Shown here in pieces: positions 41,390 through 51,428 of a DNA stretch of 64,000 bases (its first letter is position 1; the number at the start of each line of letters is the position of its first letter). The translations under genes and the position numbers were made by a program. Below the pieces are notes generated by a model that saw only the letters and a program-made list of their open reading frames with translations, was not told where the DNA came from and searched no databases. This DNA comes from CAYQTL01 sp964420405 (GTDB taxonomy: Bacteria > Acidobacteriota > Thermoanaerobaculia > Thermoanaerobaculales > Sulfomarinibacteraceae): assembly GCA_964420405.1 (NCBI GenBank), contig CAYQTL010000018.1, positions 3,618 to 67,617 on the forward strand, given 5' to 3'.

Positions 41390-44239
41390 TCAGAAGAAGC
41401 TGGCCGAAAGAGACAGCCCGATGGTGCGGCCGGGGTCCCAGCCGCGCCACAGCTCGCCCCCCTGGCTGAACTCCCAGGTCTCCTCGGTCAGGTTCGTGCC
41501 CGCGAGCTTGACGGTCCAGTCGACGTCGAGCAGCCGGAAGCCCTGCCGGAAGACGATGTCGAGAGTGCCGCGGGCGTCCTCGACGATGTCGTCGAGGCCG
41601 CGGGTGCCGGCGAACGCGATCTTCTCGCCCGTGTAGTTGTACAGCACCCGCAGCGACGACCGGCCTGCCGGCGGCAGCCACTCGAGCACGATGTTGCCGA
41701 CGTTGTCAGGCTGGCCCACCAGGGGGCGCTCGAGGTTGGTCTGGATGGTCCCTTCGCCGAGGGTGATCTCCGAGTCGATGTAGGAGTAGTTGACGATCAT
41801 CGTGAACGGCTCGAGCGCCTGACTCCAGATGCCGAGGTTGCGCCGGAACTCCAGCTCGACGCCCTGGTTGGTGGCGCTGTCGGCGTTCTGGAACGTCTCG
41901 GTGAGCGCCGCGCCGGACACCTGCACCGCCTCGATCGGGTCGTCGAACGCCTTGGTGAACAGGCTCAGCGCGACGACGTCGCCGGCGGAGGGGAACCACT
42001 CCCAGCGCAGGTCGTAGCTGCGGATCGTGGCGCTGCCGAGGTCCGGGTTGCCGGTCTGCTCGAAGCCGCCGGCGATCGGCTTGAACCGGAACGGCGCCAG
42101 CTCCCGGAACTCGGGCCGGTTGACCGTCTGGCTTCCCGACAGGCGCAGGTTCTGGTTGTCCGTGAGCTTGTAGACCAGCGACAGGGCCGGCAGCCAGTCG
42201 CGGTCCTCGATCAGGGAGGTGATCGGCGGCTGGGCGTCCGGGTTCTGCCGGTTGAGGGTGACGACCTCGAGGTCGGACGCCTCGTAGCGGACGCCGCCGA
42301 TCACCCGCCAGCGGCGGTAGTTCCAGTCCATCTGGACGTAGGCCGCGGCGACCTCGTGGTTGCCGTCGTAGAAGTCGGTCGGCCGGGTGATCTCTTCGAT
42401 CTCGTAGCGGGTCGGGCCGATGTTGTCCTCCACGAGGATGTCCTCGGGAGCCTGGGTGAGGTCGATGCCGATGGTGTTGCGCGGCCGGAAGCGCAGCCGG
42501 CGGCCGGCGAAGTCGCGCTCGTTGTCGGTCCAGGCCGCGCCGAGCTTGAGCGACCCGAAGTAGGTCTCTCCGGACAGGAAGCTGGTCCAGTCGACCCCCA
42601 CGTCGTCGAGGGTGTCCTCCAGGTCGTTGCTGTAGATGAACAGCGACTGGGCGTTGTCGGTCAGCTGGTAGATGCCGTTGTTCACCCGGTCGAGGTACAA
42701 CGAGAACCGCAGGTCCTGGTCGGTCTTCGCCTCGGAGGTGGCGCCGCGCCACTCGAGCAGCCCGCCGAGGGAGCCGAACTCGAAGTAGTGCTCGCCGTTG
42801 AGCTGGAAGGTCCGCGTCTCCTGGTCCTTGTACTCGACCTTGTAGTCGCGGACCCCGGCGCCGAAGTCGTTGGAGAAGCCGTCCTGGAGGCGGGTCTCCG
42901 ACGTCGCGAGAGTCGACACGATGCTGCGGAACTTGAGGTGGTGGTTGTCGGACAGCCGGTACGCCAGGTTGCCGACGAAGCCCGACTTGACGCTCTCGGT
43001 GTTGGTGTCGAAGCCGTAGTAGTCGTTGAGGACCTGGTTGTTGGGCGTGGTGTTCGAGAACCGGTAGATGTTCTGGGTCTCGGTCTTCGAGCGGTAGTCG
43101 TGTCCCTGTGTCGCCGACACGACCAGGCCGAGGTTGCCGAAGGTGTTGCCGTAGCTCGCGTTGTAGCCCATGTCGAACGGCGCGTCGTCGGCCGAGCCGT
43201 CGAACGGGAACGTCGCGGGGCCGCCGTTCGCGGTCCACTGGGGGCCCGCCTGGAGGATCTGCAGGCCGATCGTCTGCAGCTCCTCGGGCGTGAAGCCCTC
43301 GCCCGTGAGGGGGTTCTGCCGCACCAGGGCGTCCGACGGCAGGTCGGGCAGCGGCTGGCCGCCGTCGCCCCAGAAGCCGAGGCCGCCGGCGTACTCGCCG
43401 AAGGTCTCGCCGGAGGTGAGGCTGTGCTCGCCCATGGAGAAGCCGACCGACGCCGACTGCCGCAGCGGGAAGTCGAGGGTCTGCATCTCGACCAGGCCGG
43501 CCGCGAAGTCGCCCGGCTTGTCCACCGTGTACGACTTGGAGACCTTGACCGTGTCGAGCAGCTCCGCCGGGTACAGGTCGAGCGGCACCACCTTCTTGTC
43601 GAACTCGGTCGACGGGATCTTGGAGCCGTTCAGCGAGGTATTCGAGTACCGGTCACCGAGCCCCCGGACGTACACGAACTTGTCGTTCTGCAGCGAGATG
43701 CCGACCACCCGCTTGACCACGTCGGCGGCGTCGGAGCCGGAGTTCTTCTTGAACTCCTCCTTGCCGATGGCGTCGGAGATCTGGGCGGCGTTCTTGCGCT
43801 CGGCCAGCAGCGCGACCTCGGTGGAGGTCTCGGGGTCGGCGGTGACGGTGATCTCGCCCGCGAAGGCGGCGCCCGAGGCGGCATCCTCGCCGGTCTCGGT
43901 CACACCCGAGGCCCCGCTCGACGGCAGCAGCACCGCCGCGAAGTCGGCGATCTCGCCGTCGGCCACCACCACGTTCTCGATCCGCTGGGACTCGAAGCCG
44001 TCCTTGGTGACGAGCACCGTGTGGGTGCCGTCGGGGGCGGTCCCCCGGAAGGCGCCCCCGAGGTCGCTGGTGAAGATGACCTCGGTCCCCTCGACCTGGA
44101 TCGAGGCGCCGCGGACCGGTTGGCCGGTGAGGCCGTCGATCACGACGCCCGACACGGTGCCGGCCGCGGCCGCCGCCGGCGCGAGGATCAGCGCGCAGAC
44201 CCCGAGCAGGGCTGCGGCAACCCGGTTGATGGTGTGCAT
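41390..44239 (-). CDS. TonB-dependent outer-membrane receptor 2
   Basis: 949 residues: signal peptide (about 1-25), carboxypeptidase-regulatory-like domain (TVSGVVIDGLTGQPVRGASI), a TonB-box-like GEITVTAD, plug (AQISDAIGKEEFKKNSGSDA; VYVRGLGDRYSNTSLNG) and a barrel ending SLSASFF. The ATG at 44239 has GGAGG upstream. Preceded by the strongest minus-strand pho-box array. It leads the beta-helix and CHRD genes. Ligand unknown; a phosphorus compound is inferred from regulation. Confidence 0.92.
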   Translation of the reverse strand: MHTINRVAAALLGVCALILAPAAAAAGTVSGVVIDGLTGQPVRGASIQVEGTEVIFTSDLGGAFRGTAPDGTHTVLVTKDGFESQRIENVVVADGEIADFAAVLLPSSGASGVTETGEDAASGAAFAGEITVTADPETSTEVALLAERKNAAQISDAIGKEEFKKNSGSDAADVVKRVVGISLQNDKFVYVRGLGDRYSNTSLNGSKIPSTEFDKKVVPLDLYPAELLDTVKVSKSYTVDKPGDFAAGLVEMQTLDFPLRQSASVGFSMGEHSLTSGETFGEYAGGLGFWGDGGQPLPDLPSDALVRQNPLTGEGFTPEELQTIGLQILQAGPQWTANGGPATFPFDGSADDAPFDMGYNASYGNTFGNLGLVVSATQGHDYRSKTETQNIYRFSNTTPNNQVLNDYYGFDTNTESVKSGFVGNLAYRLSDNHHLKFRSIVSTLATSETRLQDGFSNDFGAGVRDYKVEYKDQETRTFQLNGEHYFEFGSLGGLLEWRGATSEAKTDQDLRFSLYLDRVNNGIYQLTDNAQSLFIYSNDLEDTLDDVGVDWTSFLSGETYFGSLKLGAAWTDNERDFAGRRLRFRPRNTIGIDLTQAPEDILVEDNIGPTRYEIEEITRPTDFYDGNHEVAAAYVQMDWNYRRWRVIGGVRYEASDLEVVTLNRQNPDAQPPITSLIEDRDWLPALSLVYKLTDNQNLRLSGSQTVNRPEFRELAPFRFKPIAGGFEQTGNPDLGSATIRSYDLRWEWFPSAGDVVALSLFTKAFDDPIEAVQVSGAALTETFQNADSATNQGVELEFRRNLGIWSQALEPFTMIVNYSYIDSEITLGEGTIQTNLERPLVGQPDNVGNIVLEWLPPAGRSSLRVLYNYTGEKIAFAGTRGLDDIVEDARGTLDIVFRQGFRLLDVDWTVKLAGTNLTEETWEFSQGGELWRGWDPGRTIGLSLSASFF

Positions 44240-44314
44240 TGTGTTCCTCCGTCCGTCCTGATGTTGCGGCCGGGGGTGTCCCGACCCCGGCCGCTGCCAC
44301 TTCACGGCAGCGGT

Positions 44315-44353
44315 GTGAAGGGATCGTCTCCCCCAGGTAAAGATCGGGTGAAG
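44315..44353 (-). promoter_or_regulatory. Putative pho box array (TonB receptor 2)
   Basis: GTGAAG at 44315, GTAAAG at 44337 and GTGAAG at 44348, all in 11-bp phase (22 and 11). They begin 76 nt upstream of the receptor start and read CTTCAC-like in its direction. Confidence 0.65.
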
Positions 44354-44405
44354 GGAGTCGCGGCAGAGGCTGGAAAATGCCTTTCGGGAAACCACTTGCG
44401 TCGCT

Positions 44406-44422
44406 GTGAGGGGGGTGTGAAG
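44406..44422 (-). promoter_or_regulatory. Second putative pho box upstream of TonB receptor 2
   Basis: GTGAGG at 44406 and GTGAAG at 44417, 11 bp apart, farther upstream of the same receptor. It may be an auxiliary site. Confidence 0.4.
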
Positions 44423-44656
44423 GGATCGAGGCCGCATCGATCCCGATCGCGATCCCGTTCCCGACGAGTGCGAAGCCGCGTCCACGACCACCCATCGGAC
44501 CCGCGTCCCTGCCGCAGCCGCCTTCGCTGCCCCGGTTCCTGCACCTGTCCCTGACGCTGCCTGCTGACGCTGATCCCGAACGCCACCTTCGGGATCGGAA
44601 CGGGACCGGGATCGGGATCGGAGGCGCTGCCAGCTGGATGCTGGCGCTCCGCACCG

Positions 44657-46501
44657 TCAGTCGCGCAGGCCGAGCCAGGAGCGGATGTGGGGGGCCACCG
44701 CGAGGGCGTCGACGCTGGCGGTGCGGCCCGGCCGGATGCCGGCGCCGCGGGCCAGGAAGACGCCGTCCATGGCGTCGTGGTGGGCCAGGAAGCCGTGCTG
44801 GCCGTAGTAGGTGGTGGCCTCGACCACCGGCCCCTCGAGCGACGCCGACGCGGTCACGCCGGGGACGAAGAACGCCACCAGGTCGCCGGTGTGGGGATGG
44901 TCGAGGCCGATCGCCGCCGCCTCCGCCCGGGTCAGCACCCGCTCCACCGCCGGCCGCCCCTCGACCGTCAGGTCGGCGAGGGCGCGGGCGGCGCGCCGCA
45001 GGACCGCGCCGGCCTCGGTCGGCGCCACCACCCCGCCCGGCTCCCGCCCGGCGAGGTTGAGGTACAGGTGGCTGCAGCCGCCGTGGGACTCGGAGCGCAT
45101 CGGGCTGGTCGCCGCGATCCGCGGGCCCTGCGGCCCGTCCTCGATCTCCGCCAGCCCGGCCCCGGTCAGCAGCAGGTCGACCCGGACCTGCTCGAAGATC
45201 GGAGCGAGGCCGTGGTCGGACACCACCGCCAGCACGTCGGCGGTCGGGTCGAGCCGCCGCCACAGCTCGGCCACCGAGCGGTCCACCCGGCGGGCGACGC
45301 GCTTGAGGCCCTCGCGGGCGGCGATCTCCCGCCCCGCGCTCCAGGCGAGCTGCCGGCGGTCGACGATGAGGCTCCCGTGCTGGTACTCGTCGGGGATCGG
45401 GTGGTAGGCGAGCAGCAGCCGCGGCCGCTCGGACTCGAGTGCGAACGCGGCCACCCGGTCGAGCCACTCGTCGAGCCGCTCGGCCTGCTCGAGCCAGGTG
45501 TCGAGGTCGATGCCGGCGCCGAGATCGAGCCACCACGCGGCCAGCAAGCGGTCGTCGGGAACGCCGGGCCACGGCCCGACGGCCCCGGCCAGACGTCCGG
45601 CGAAGTCGGACGGGTACGCCCAGGTCCGGTTCAGGGCGCCGCGCAGCAGCCGGATCCCGCCGTCGATCCGGTCGATCCCGAGCACCTTGCACCAGCCGAC
45701 GTACTCCGCCGCCACGAGGTCGCGGGGCCCCCGCGCCTCCAGCTCGAGCTCGAACCAGCCGCGCTCGGCGACCATCCGCCAGTCGCCGTCGCCGGAGTCG
45801 ACGGCGACCGTGTCGTAGCGAGGCCGGCCGTCGGCGGTCCCGTCCACCAGCGCGACCTCGACGACGACCTGCCCCGGCTCGGCACCCTCGAGCGGCACCG
45901 TGACCGTCCACGCCAGCCCCGCGACCCCGTCGGCGCTGGGCAGCGGCACGCCGCGTCCGGCCGAGGCGGCCTCCAGCTCCACGATCTCGGAGCGGGCCAG
46001 CGTCGCCTCCGGCCACAGCAGGCCGAAGTCGCCGAGCTGGTCGAGGGAGGTGGGCGATGTGCCCGGCCACAGCAGCACTCCGGTCCGCAGCCCGGCCCGC
46101 CGCGCGCTCGTCCACAGGGCGTCGCCCTCGAACGGGGCGCCGAACCCGGACACCTGCTCTCCGATCGGCGTGCCCGGCCGACGGAAGCCGTTGCTGACGA
46201 TGCCGTGCGCTCCCGGCGACAGACCGGTGGCCAGGCTCACGTGGCTGGGAGCGGTCAGGGTGGGGTCCACGATCTCGAGCCGCCTCGCCCGCCAGCCGTT
46301 CCGGGCCACGTCGCCGAGCCCGCCGGGCGTCGTGAGAAGGGCGTCGTCCTCGAGCCACCTCTCCAGCAGGTCCGCGCCGAGCCCGTCGTAGGACACCAGC
46401 ACCACCCGGCCGGGGACGGCCGTGCCAGGGGCGCCGGACTGGCACGCGGCGGCGAGGACGAGGCCGGCGAGGACCGCGACGAGCGCGAGGCGGCGAGCCA
46501 T
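44657..46501 (-). CDS. Alkaline-phosphatase-superfamily phosphodiesterase lipoprotein
   Basis: 614 residues with a lipobox (LAAAC) and the type I phosphodiesterase/nucleotide pyrophosphatase pattern: VVLVSYDGLGADLL with the metal-binding Asp, the nucleophile Thr in DPTLTAPSHVSLATG, YHPIPDEYQHG, VVSDHGLAPIF and GQHGFLAHHD. These enzymes hydrolyse phosphate mono- or diesters in the periplasm. Position beside TonB receptor 2 fits release of phosphate from imported esters. No pho box is evident directly upstream. Confidence 0.85.
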   Translation of the reverse strand: MARRLALVAVLAGLVLAAACQSGAPGTAVPGRVVLVSYDGLGADLLERWLEDDALLTTPGGLGDVARNGWRARRLEIVDPTLTAPSHVSLATGLSPGAHGIVSNGFRRPGTPIGEQVSGFGAPFEGDALWTSARRAGLRTGVLLWPGTSPTSLDQLGDFGLLWPEATLARSEIVELEAASAGRGVPLPSADGVAGLAWTVTVPLEGAEPGQVVVEVALVDGTADGRPRYDTVAVDSGDGDWRMVAERGWFELELEARGPRDLVAAEYVGWCKVLGIDRIDGGIRLLRGALNRTWAYPSDFAGRLAGAVGPWPGVPDDRLLAAWWLDLGAGIDLDTWLEQAERLDEWLDRVAAFALESERPRLLLAYHPIPDEYQHGSLIVDRRQLAWSAGREIAAREGLKRVARRVDRSVAELWRRLDPTADVLAVVSDHGLAPIFEQVRVDLLLTGAGLAEIEDGPQGPRIAATSPMRSESHGGCSHLYLNLAGREPGGVVAPTEAGAVLRRAARALADLTVEGRPAVERVLTRAEAAAIGLDHPHTGDLVAFFVPGVTASASLEGPVVEATTYYGQHGFLAHHDAMDGVFLARGAGIRPGRTASVDALAVAPHIRSWLGLRD

Positions 46502-46733
46502 CGCGCCGATGGTACACGCATCGGCGGGCGAGATGGCGATCGGGTGGTTTCGCGTGGCGCGGCTCGACGAGGTTCTCGCCTCCGACCGCCACCTCGAGCA
46601 GGAGGGCGCCGCCCGCGTCCGGTGGGCGGCGGCTCCGCGACGCGGTGGACCCGGGTTGCCGGTCCCCGGTGCAGGTCGCGCCGATCGGGTCGAGCGAGAC
46701 GACGACCCCTGATCATCCGTGGTACCGTGAACC

Positions 46734-49700
46734 ATGTCCCCGTGCGAGGCCGTGCACGCATCGGGCCTCGCGTGCCAGCCCCTGGCCGTCCGCGAGCCCC
46801 CTGCCGGTGCTGCGTCGGCCGCGCGCCGGCGGCTGCCCGGCGAGGTGAGGACCTCCGGTTCGCGGGCCCTGGCGGCGGCGGTCTGGGTGGCGGCCCTGAT
46901 CTGGTCCTGTGCGGCGTCCGGAGCCGCCCTCGAGCGGGACGGCGTCCCCGGCCCGGTCCGCAGCGCCAGCGAGGTCGGGTACCCGCCGTTCGGCGTCGTC
47001 GGCGCCGACGGCGCCGCCGACGGGTTCCCGGTCCGGCTGATGCGGGCGGCGCTCGCCAGGATGGGCCGCGACGTCACCTTCCGGACCGGGCCGTGGTCGG
47101 AGGTGCGCGGCTGGCTCGAGCGCGGCGAGATCGACGCGCTGCCGCTCGTCGGGCGGACCCCGGAGCGGGAGGGGCTGTTCGACTTCACCGTCCCGTACCT
47201 GACGATGCGCGGCGCGATCGTCGTCCGCGACGGGACCGCCGACGTCCGCACCCTGGAGGACCTGCGCGGACGGCGGGTCGGCGTGATGGCGGGAGACAAC
47301 GCCGAGGAGTTCCTGCGACGCGACGAGCGCGGTCTCGAGATCGTCACCACGCCCACCTTCGGTGACGCCTTTCACGCGCTCGCCGGCGGCCGCGTCGACG
47401 CGGTCGTCATGCAGCGTCTCGTCGCGTTTCGACTCCTCCGCGAGACGGGGCTGACTGGCCTGCGCGTCCTCGACCGGCCGATCCCGGGCTTCGAGCAGGA
47501 GTTCTGCTTCGCGGTCCGGGAGGGCGACCGCGAGCTGCTGTCGCTGCTCAACGAAGGGCTCGCGCTCGTGGTTGCGGACGGCACCCACCGCAGGCTGCAG
47601 GCGGAGTGGCTCGCCAGCTACCTGCTGCCGGCCGACCGCCCGATCGTGGTCGGCGGCGACCACGCCTACCCGCCGTTCGAGTACCTGGACGACGCGGGGC
47701 GTCCCGCCGGCTACACCGTCGACCTGACGCGGGCGATCGCCGCCGAGATGGGGCTCGACGTCGTCTTCCGGCTCGGCCCGTGGCACGAGGTGGTCCGCGC
47801 GCTCGAGAAGGGCGAGGTGGACGTCCTCCAGGGGATGTTCTACCTGCCCGGTCGCGACGAGTTCCTCGACTTCTCCCAGCCCCACGCGGCGAGCAGCTAC
47901 GTGGCGGTGGTCCGTCGCGGCGAGGGCGCGCCGCCGGAGTCCCTCGGCGAGCTCGCCGGGCGGCGGCTGGTCGTGCAGCGCGGCGACGCGATCCACGACT
48001 ACCTCGTGGGTCAGGGCGTGGCTGCCGAGCTGGCCTTCGCCGACTCCCAGGAGGAGGTGCTCCGGCAGCTCGCCGAGGGTCGCCACGACTGCGCCCTCGC
48101 GGTCCGCGTCAGCGCCCTCGACCTCGTGGAGGCGCGGGGCTTCAGGAACCTCCAGCTCGGCCGGAGGCCGCTCGTCACCCTCGACTACTGCTACGCCGCG
48201 ATGGACGGTCGCGAGGCCGTGCTCGCCCAGTTCAGCGAGGGCCTGAAGGCCCTCGAGAGAAGTGGCGAGTACCAGCGCATCCACGACGAGTGGCTCGGCG
48301 TCCACCACGACACGCCCCTGACCCTGCTCGACGCGCTGCGGACCTCGGCCCTCGTCCTCGTCCCGCTGCTCGCGGTCCTCGTCGTCGCGGCGCTGTGGAC
48401 CTGGTCCCTGCGCCGCCAGGTCGCGGCGCGGACGCGCGAGCTCCGCGACAGCCTGGAGCGGTTCCAGGCCGTCTTCGAGGCGGCCAACGCCGGCAAGTCG
48501 ATGACGCTGCCGACCGGCGAGGTACAGGCCAACCAGGCACTCGCCGACATGCTCGGCTACAGCCGCGGCGAGCTCGACGCCATGACCTGGCAGGAGCTGA
48601 CGCCGCCCGAGGACGTGCCGGAGATCGAGCGGTGCATCGCGCCCCTGCTCGACGGGCGGCAGGGCTCGGCCCGGTTCGAGAAGCGCTACCTGCACCGCGA
48701 CGGATCCGTCGTCTGGGGCGACGTCAGCGTCACCCTCCGCCGCGATCCGGAGGGGCGTCCGCTGCACTTCATCACCACGGTGGTCGACATCACCGACCGC
48801 AGGTCCGCCGAGGAGGCCCTGCGCTCCGCCGAGGAGCGGCAGCGGGCGATGATCGCGTGCTCGCCCGTCGCGCTGTACACGGTCGACATGGACGGGATCG
48901 TCACCACCTGGAACCCGTCCTGCGAGAGGGTCTTCGGATGGAGTGCCGCCGAGGCGATCGGCCGTCCCCTGCCGATCGTGCCGGAGGACAGGGCGGAGGA
49001 GTTCGCCGGGCTGCGGCGGAGGGTGCTCGAGGAGGGCGGGTTCTTCGGGCTCGAGCTGGACCGGCTGCGCAAGGACGGCAGTCTGATCCCGATCAGCCTG
49101 TCCGTCGCGCCGGTCCGCGACGGCCGCGGGGAGACGATCGCCATCATGGGCGCCGCTCTCGACCTCAGCGACCGCAAGACCGCCGAGCGGCGGGTCGAGC
49201 ACCTGAACCGGGTGCTGCGGGCGATCCGGGACGTCAACCAGCTGATCACCCACGAGACCGACCGCGACAGGCTGCTCGCCCGGACCTGCGAGATCCTGGT
49301 CTCGACACGCGGCTATCGCAGCGCGTGGGTGGCGGTGCACGACGGGGACGGCACCGTCGCCACCGTCGCCGAGTGTGGCGCTGGCGAGGGCTTTGCCGCG
49401 ATGCGGGCGTCGCTCGAGCGAGGCGTCCGCCCCGAGTGCTGGCGCCGAGCGGCGGCGTCGCCGGAGGGCTTCGCGCGAGTCCGGGACACGCAGCTCAACT
49501 GCACCTCGTGCGCGATGGCGCTCGGCTACGGCGACACCGCCGCGTTCGCCGGCGTCCTGCGCCACGGCGGGCGCGACCACGGCGTCCTCGTCGTCGCACT
49601 CCCCGAGGGCCTGTCGGACGACGACGACGAGCTGTCCCTGTTCCGCGAGCTCGTGGGGGACGTCGCCTACGCCCTCCACGCGATGGAGGAGACCCGGCGG

Positions 49701-51218
49701 CGCCGTGCGGGGGAGGAGCGCTTCCGCAGCTACGTCGAGCACGCCCCCTACGGCATCTTCGTCGCGGACCGGGAGGGCCGCTACCTCGAGGTCAACCCGG
49801 CCGCCGCCGACCTCACCGGGTACCCCGAGGAGCGCCTGCTGTCGATGACCATCGCCGACCTGCTGCCCCCCGACGCCGGCGAGGCCGGCCTCGCCCACTT
49901 CCGCAGCCTGCTCGAGTCGGGCCGGGCGAGCCGGGAGCTGGAGCACGTCCACGCCGGCGGCGAGCGGCGGCGCTGGATGGTCTCGGCGGTGGCACTGGAC
50001 GGCGACCGGTTCCTCGGGTTCGCCGAGGACGTCACCGACAGGCGACGGATCGAGGCCGAGCGCGAGCAGCTCCAGTCGCAGCTCGCTCAGGCCCAGAAGC
50101 TGGAGTCGGTGGGGCGGCTGGCGGGCGGCGTGGCGCACGACTTCAACAACATCCTCCAGGCGATGATGGCGGCCAGCGACCTGTTGCTCGTGCGGCTGCC
50201 GGAGGGTGACGACCGCCTCGGCCTCGCGCGGGAGATCTCCGGCGGCGTCGAGCGGGCGGCGGCGCTGACCCGGCAGCTGCTCGCGTTCGCCCGCCGGCAG
50301 ACGATCCGCCCGGAGGTGCTCGACCTCAACGAGACGGTCGAGACCATGCTGAAGATGATGCGCCGGCTGATCGGCGAGGACGTCGACCTGCTGTGGCGGC
50401 CCGGGCCGGGGCTCTGGCCGGTGAGGTTGGACCCCGGCCAGGTCGACCAGATCCTGGCGAACCTGTGCGTGAACGCGCGGGACGCCATCGTCGGGGTCGG
50501 CAGGCTGACCATCGAGACCGGCAACGTGACCTTCGACGAGGCCTACTGCGCGCGCCACGCCGGTTTCTCGGCCGGCGAGTTCGTCATGCTGGCGGTCAGC
50601 GATGACGGCTGCGGCATGGACGCGGCGACCTGTGCCCAGGTCTTCGAGCCGTTCTTCACCACCAAGGGCCCCCACGAGGGCACCGGCCTGGGCCTCGCCA
50701 CCGTCTACGGCATCGTCAAGCAGAACGAGGGCTTCGTGAACGTCTACAGCGAGCCCGGCGAGGGGACGACCTTCAAGGTCTACGTGCCGCGTCACCATGG
50801 CGGCCCGGTCGCCCACGGCCCGGCTCGGACCGCCCCGGAGCCGCGGGGGAGCGGCGAGTCGGTGCTCCTGGTGGAGGACGACCCGGCGATCCTCGACATG
50901 ATCGGCGAGATGCTCTGCGGGATGGGCTACGACGTGCACGCGGCGGCCGAGACGTCGGACGCCCTCGGGAAGGCCGCCGGGCTCGCGGACCGGCTCGCCG
51001 TGCTGATCACCGACGTCGTCATGCCGGGCATGAGCGGCCGCGACCTGGCGAGCGCGGTGCAGGACCTCTGCCCCCGGTGCAGGGTGCTCTACATGTCGGG
51101 CTACACCGCCAACGTCATCGCGCACCGGGGGGTGCTCGAGGAGGGTGTCCACTTCATCCAGAAGCCGTTCTCCGGCCGGGACCTGGCCACCCGGATCCGG
51201 CAGCTTCTCGACGGCTGA
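46734..51218 (+). CDS. 1494-residue hybrid sensor kinase with two SBP_bac_3 domains
   Basis: Domains in order: an N-terminal hydrophobic segment (about 44-62), two tandem periplasmic amino-acid-type binding domains (about 75-295 and 300-530; VGYPPFGVVG and GDHAYPPFEYLDDAGR begin the two), a membrane helix (about 537-560), PAS (575-690), PAS (700-815), a GAF-like domain (830-985), PAS (1000-1110), HisKA with H1135 in GGVAHDFNNI, HATPase, and a C-terminal receiver with D1427 (VLITDVVMPG). The kinase core and receiver are close to those of the kinase at 3314. It has no partner response regulator nearby. Ligand unknown. Confidence 0.88.
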   Translation: MSPCEAVHASGLACQPLAVREPPAGAASAARRRLPGEVRTSGSRALAAAVWVAALIWSCAASGAALERDGVPGPVRSASEVGYPPFGVVGADGAADGFPVRLMRAALARMGRDVTFRTGPWSEVRGWLERGEIDALPLVGRTPEREGLFDFTVPYLTMRGAIVVRDGTADVRTLEDLRGRRVGVMAGDNAEEFLRRDERGLEIVTTPTFGDAFHALAGGRVDAVVMQRLVAFRLLRETGLTGLRVLDRPIPGFEQEFCFAVREGDRELLSLLNEGLALVVADGTHRRLQAEWLASYLLPADRPIVVGGDHAYPPFEYLDDAGRPAGYTVDLTRAIAAEMGLDVVFRLGPWHEVVRALEKGEVDVLQGMFYLPGRDEFLDFSQPHAASSYVAVVRRGEGAPPESLGELAGRRLVVQRGDAIHDYLVGQGVAAELAFADSQEEVLRQLAEGRHDCALAVRVSALDLVEARGFRNLQLGRRPLVTLDYCYAAMDGREAVLAQFSEGLKALERSGEYQRIHDEWLGVHHDTPLTLLDALRTSALVLVPLLAVLVVAALWTWSLRRQVAARTRELRDSLERFQAVFEAANAGKSMTLPTGEVQANQALADMLGYSRGELDAMTWQELTPPEDVPEIERCIAPLLDGRQGSARFEKRYLHRDGSVVWGDVSVTLRRDPEGRPLHFITTVVDITDRRSAEEALRSAEERQRAMIACSPVALYTVDMDGIVTTWNPSCERVFGWSAAEAIGRPLPIVPEDRAEEFAGLRRRVLEEGGFFGLELDRLRKDGSLIPISLSVAPVRDGRGETIAIMGAALDLSDRKTAERRVEHLNRVLRAIRDVNQLITHETDRDRLLARTCEILVSTRGYRSAWVAVHDGDGTVATVAECGAGEGFAAMRASLERGVRPECWRRAAASPEGFARVRDTQLNCTSCAMALGYGDTAAFAGVLRHGGRDHGVLVVALPEGLSDDDDELSLFRELVGDVAYALHAMEETRRRRAGEERFRSYVEHAPYGIFVADREGRYLEVNPAAADLTGYPEERLLSMTIADLLPPDAGEAGLAHFRSLLESGRASRELEHVHAGGERRRWMVSAVALDGDRFLGFAEDVTDRRRIEAEREQLQSQLAQAQKLESVGRLAGGVAHDFNNILQAMMAASDLLLVRLPEGDDRLGLAREISGGVERAAALTRQLLAFARRQTIRPEVLDLNETVETMLKMMRRLIGEDVDLLWRPGPGLWPVRLDPGQVDQILANLCVNARDAIVGVGRLTIETGNVTFDEAYCARHAGFSAGEFVMLAVSDDGCGMDAATCAQVFEPFFTTKGPHEGTGLGLATVYGIVKQNEGFVNVYSEPGEGTTFKVYVPRHHGGPVAHGPARTAPEPRGSGESVLLVEDDPAILDMIGEMLCGMGYDVHAAAETSDALGKAAGLADRLAVLITDVVMPGMSGRDLASAVQDLCPRCRVLYMSGYTANVIAHRGVLEEGVHFIQKPFSGRDLATRIRQLLDG

Positions 51219-51227
51219 GACGGTCGT

Positions 51228-51245
51228 CACGGCGCCGGCGCCGTG
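51228..51245. terminator. Perfect 18-bp palindrome after the sensor kinase
   Basis: CACGGCGCCGGCGCCGTG begins 10 nt after the kinase stop codon. There is no T-tract; a Rho-assisted terminator or a protein site are both possible. Confidence 0.35.
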
Positions 51246-51428
51246 CGGTGAGGGGCGCCGTCCGGCCGGGACGGTGGGTGCGACCGTGCCGCGTCCACCA
51301 CCGGTCTCGCGCGGCCGCGGGCACGCGCGGCATGCCACCGGTCGGCGGGAAGCCCGACGACGCGGTGATCGCTCGAGGGGGCGCCGGGCGCGGCGGACGT
51401 GGGCAGGCACTCGAAGTGTGGAGCCGCC

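Larger units (their letters stand above)
44240..44656. other. Gene-free 417-nt intergenic region
   Basis: No convincing gene. The left part is the promoter of TonB receptor 2. From about 44432 it repeats the composite element of 25044-25304: GATCCCGATCGCGATCCCG (44439-44457), an inverted partner with GGACCGGGATCGGGATCG near 44604-44621, then the palindrome GCCAGCTGGATGCTGGCGCT (about 44628-44648). Confidence 0.7.
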
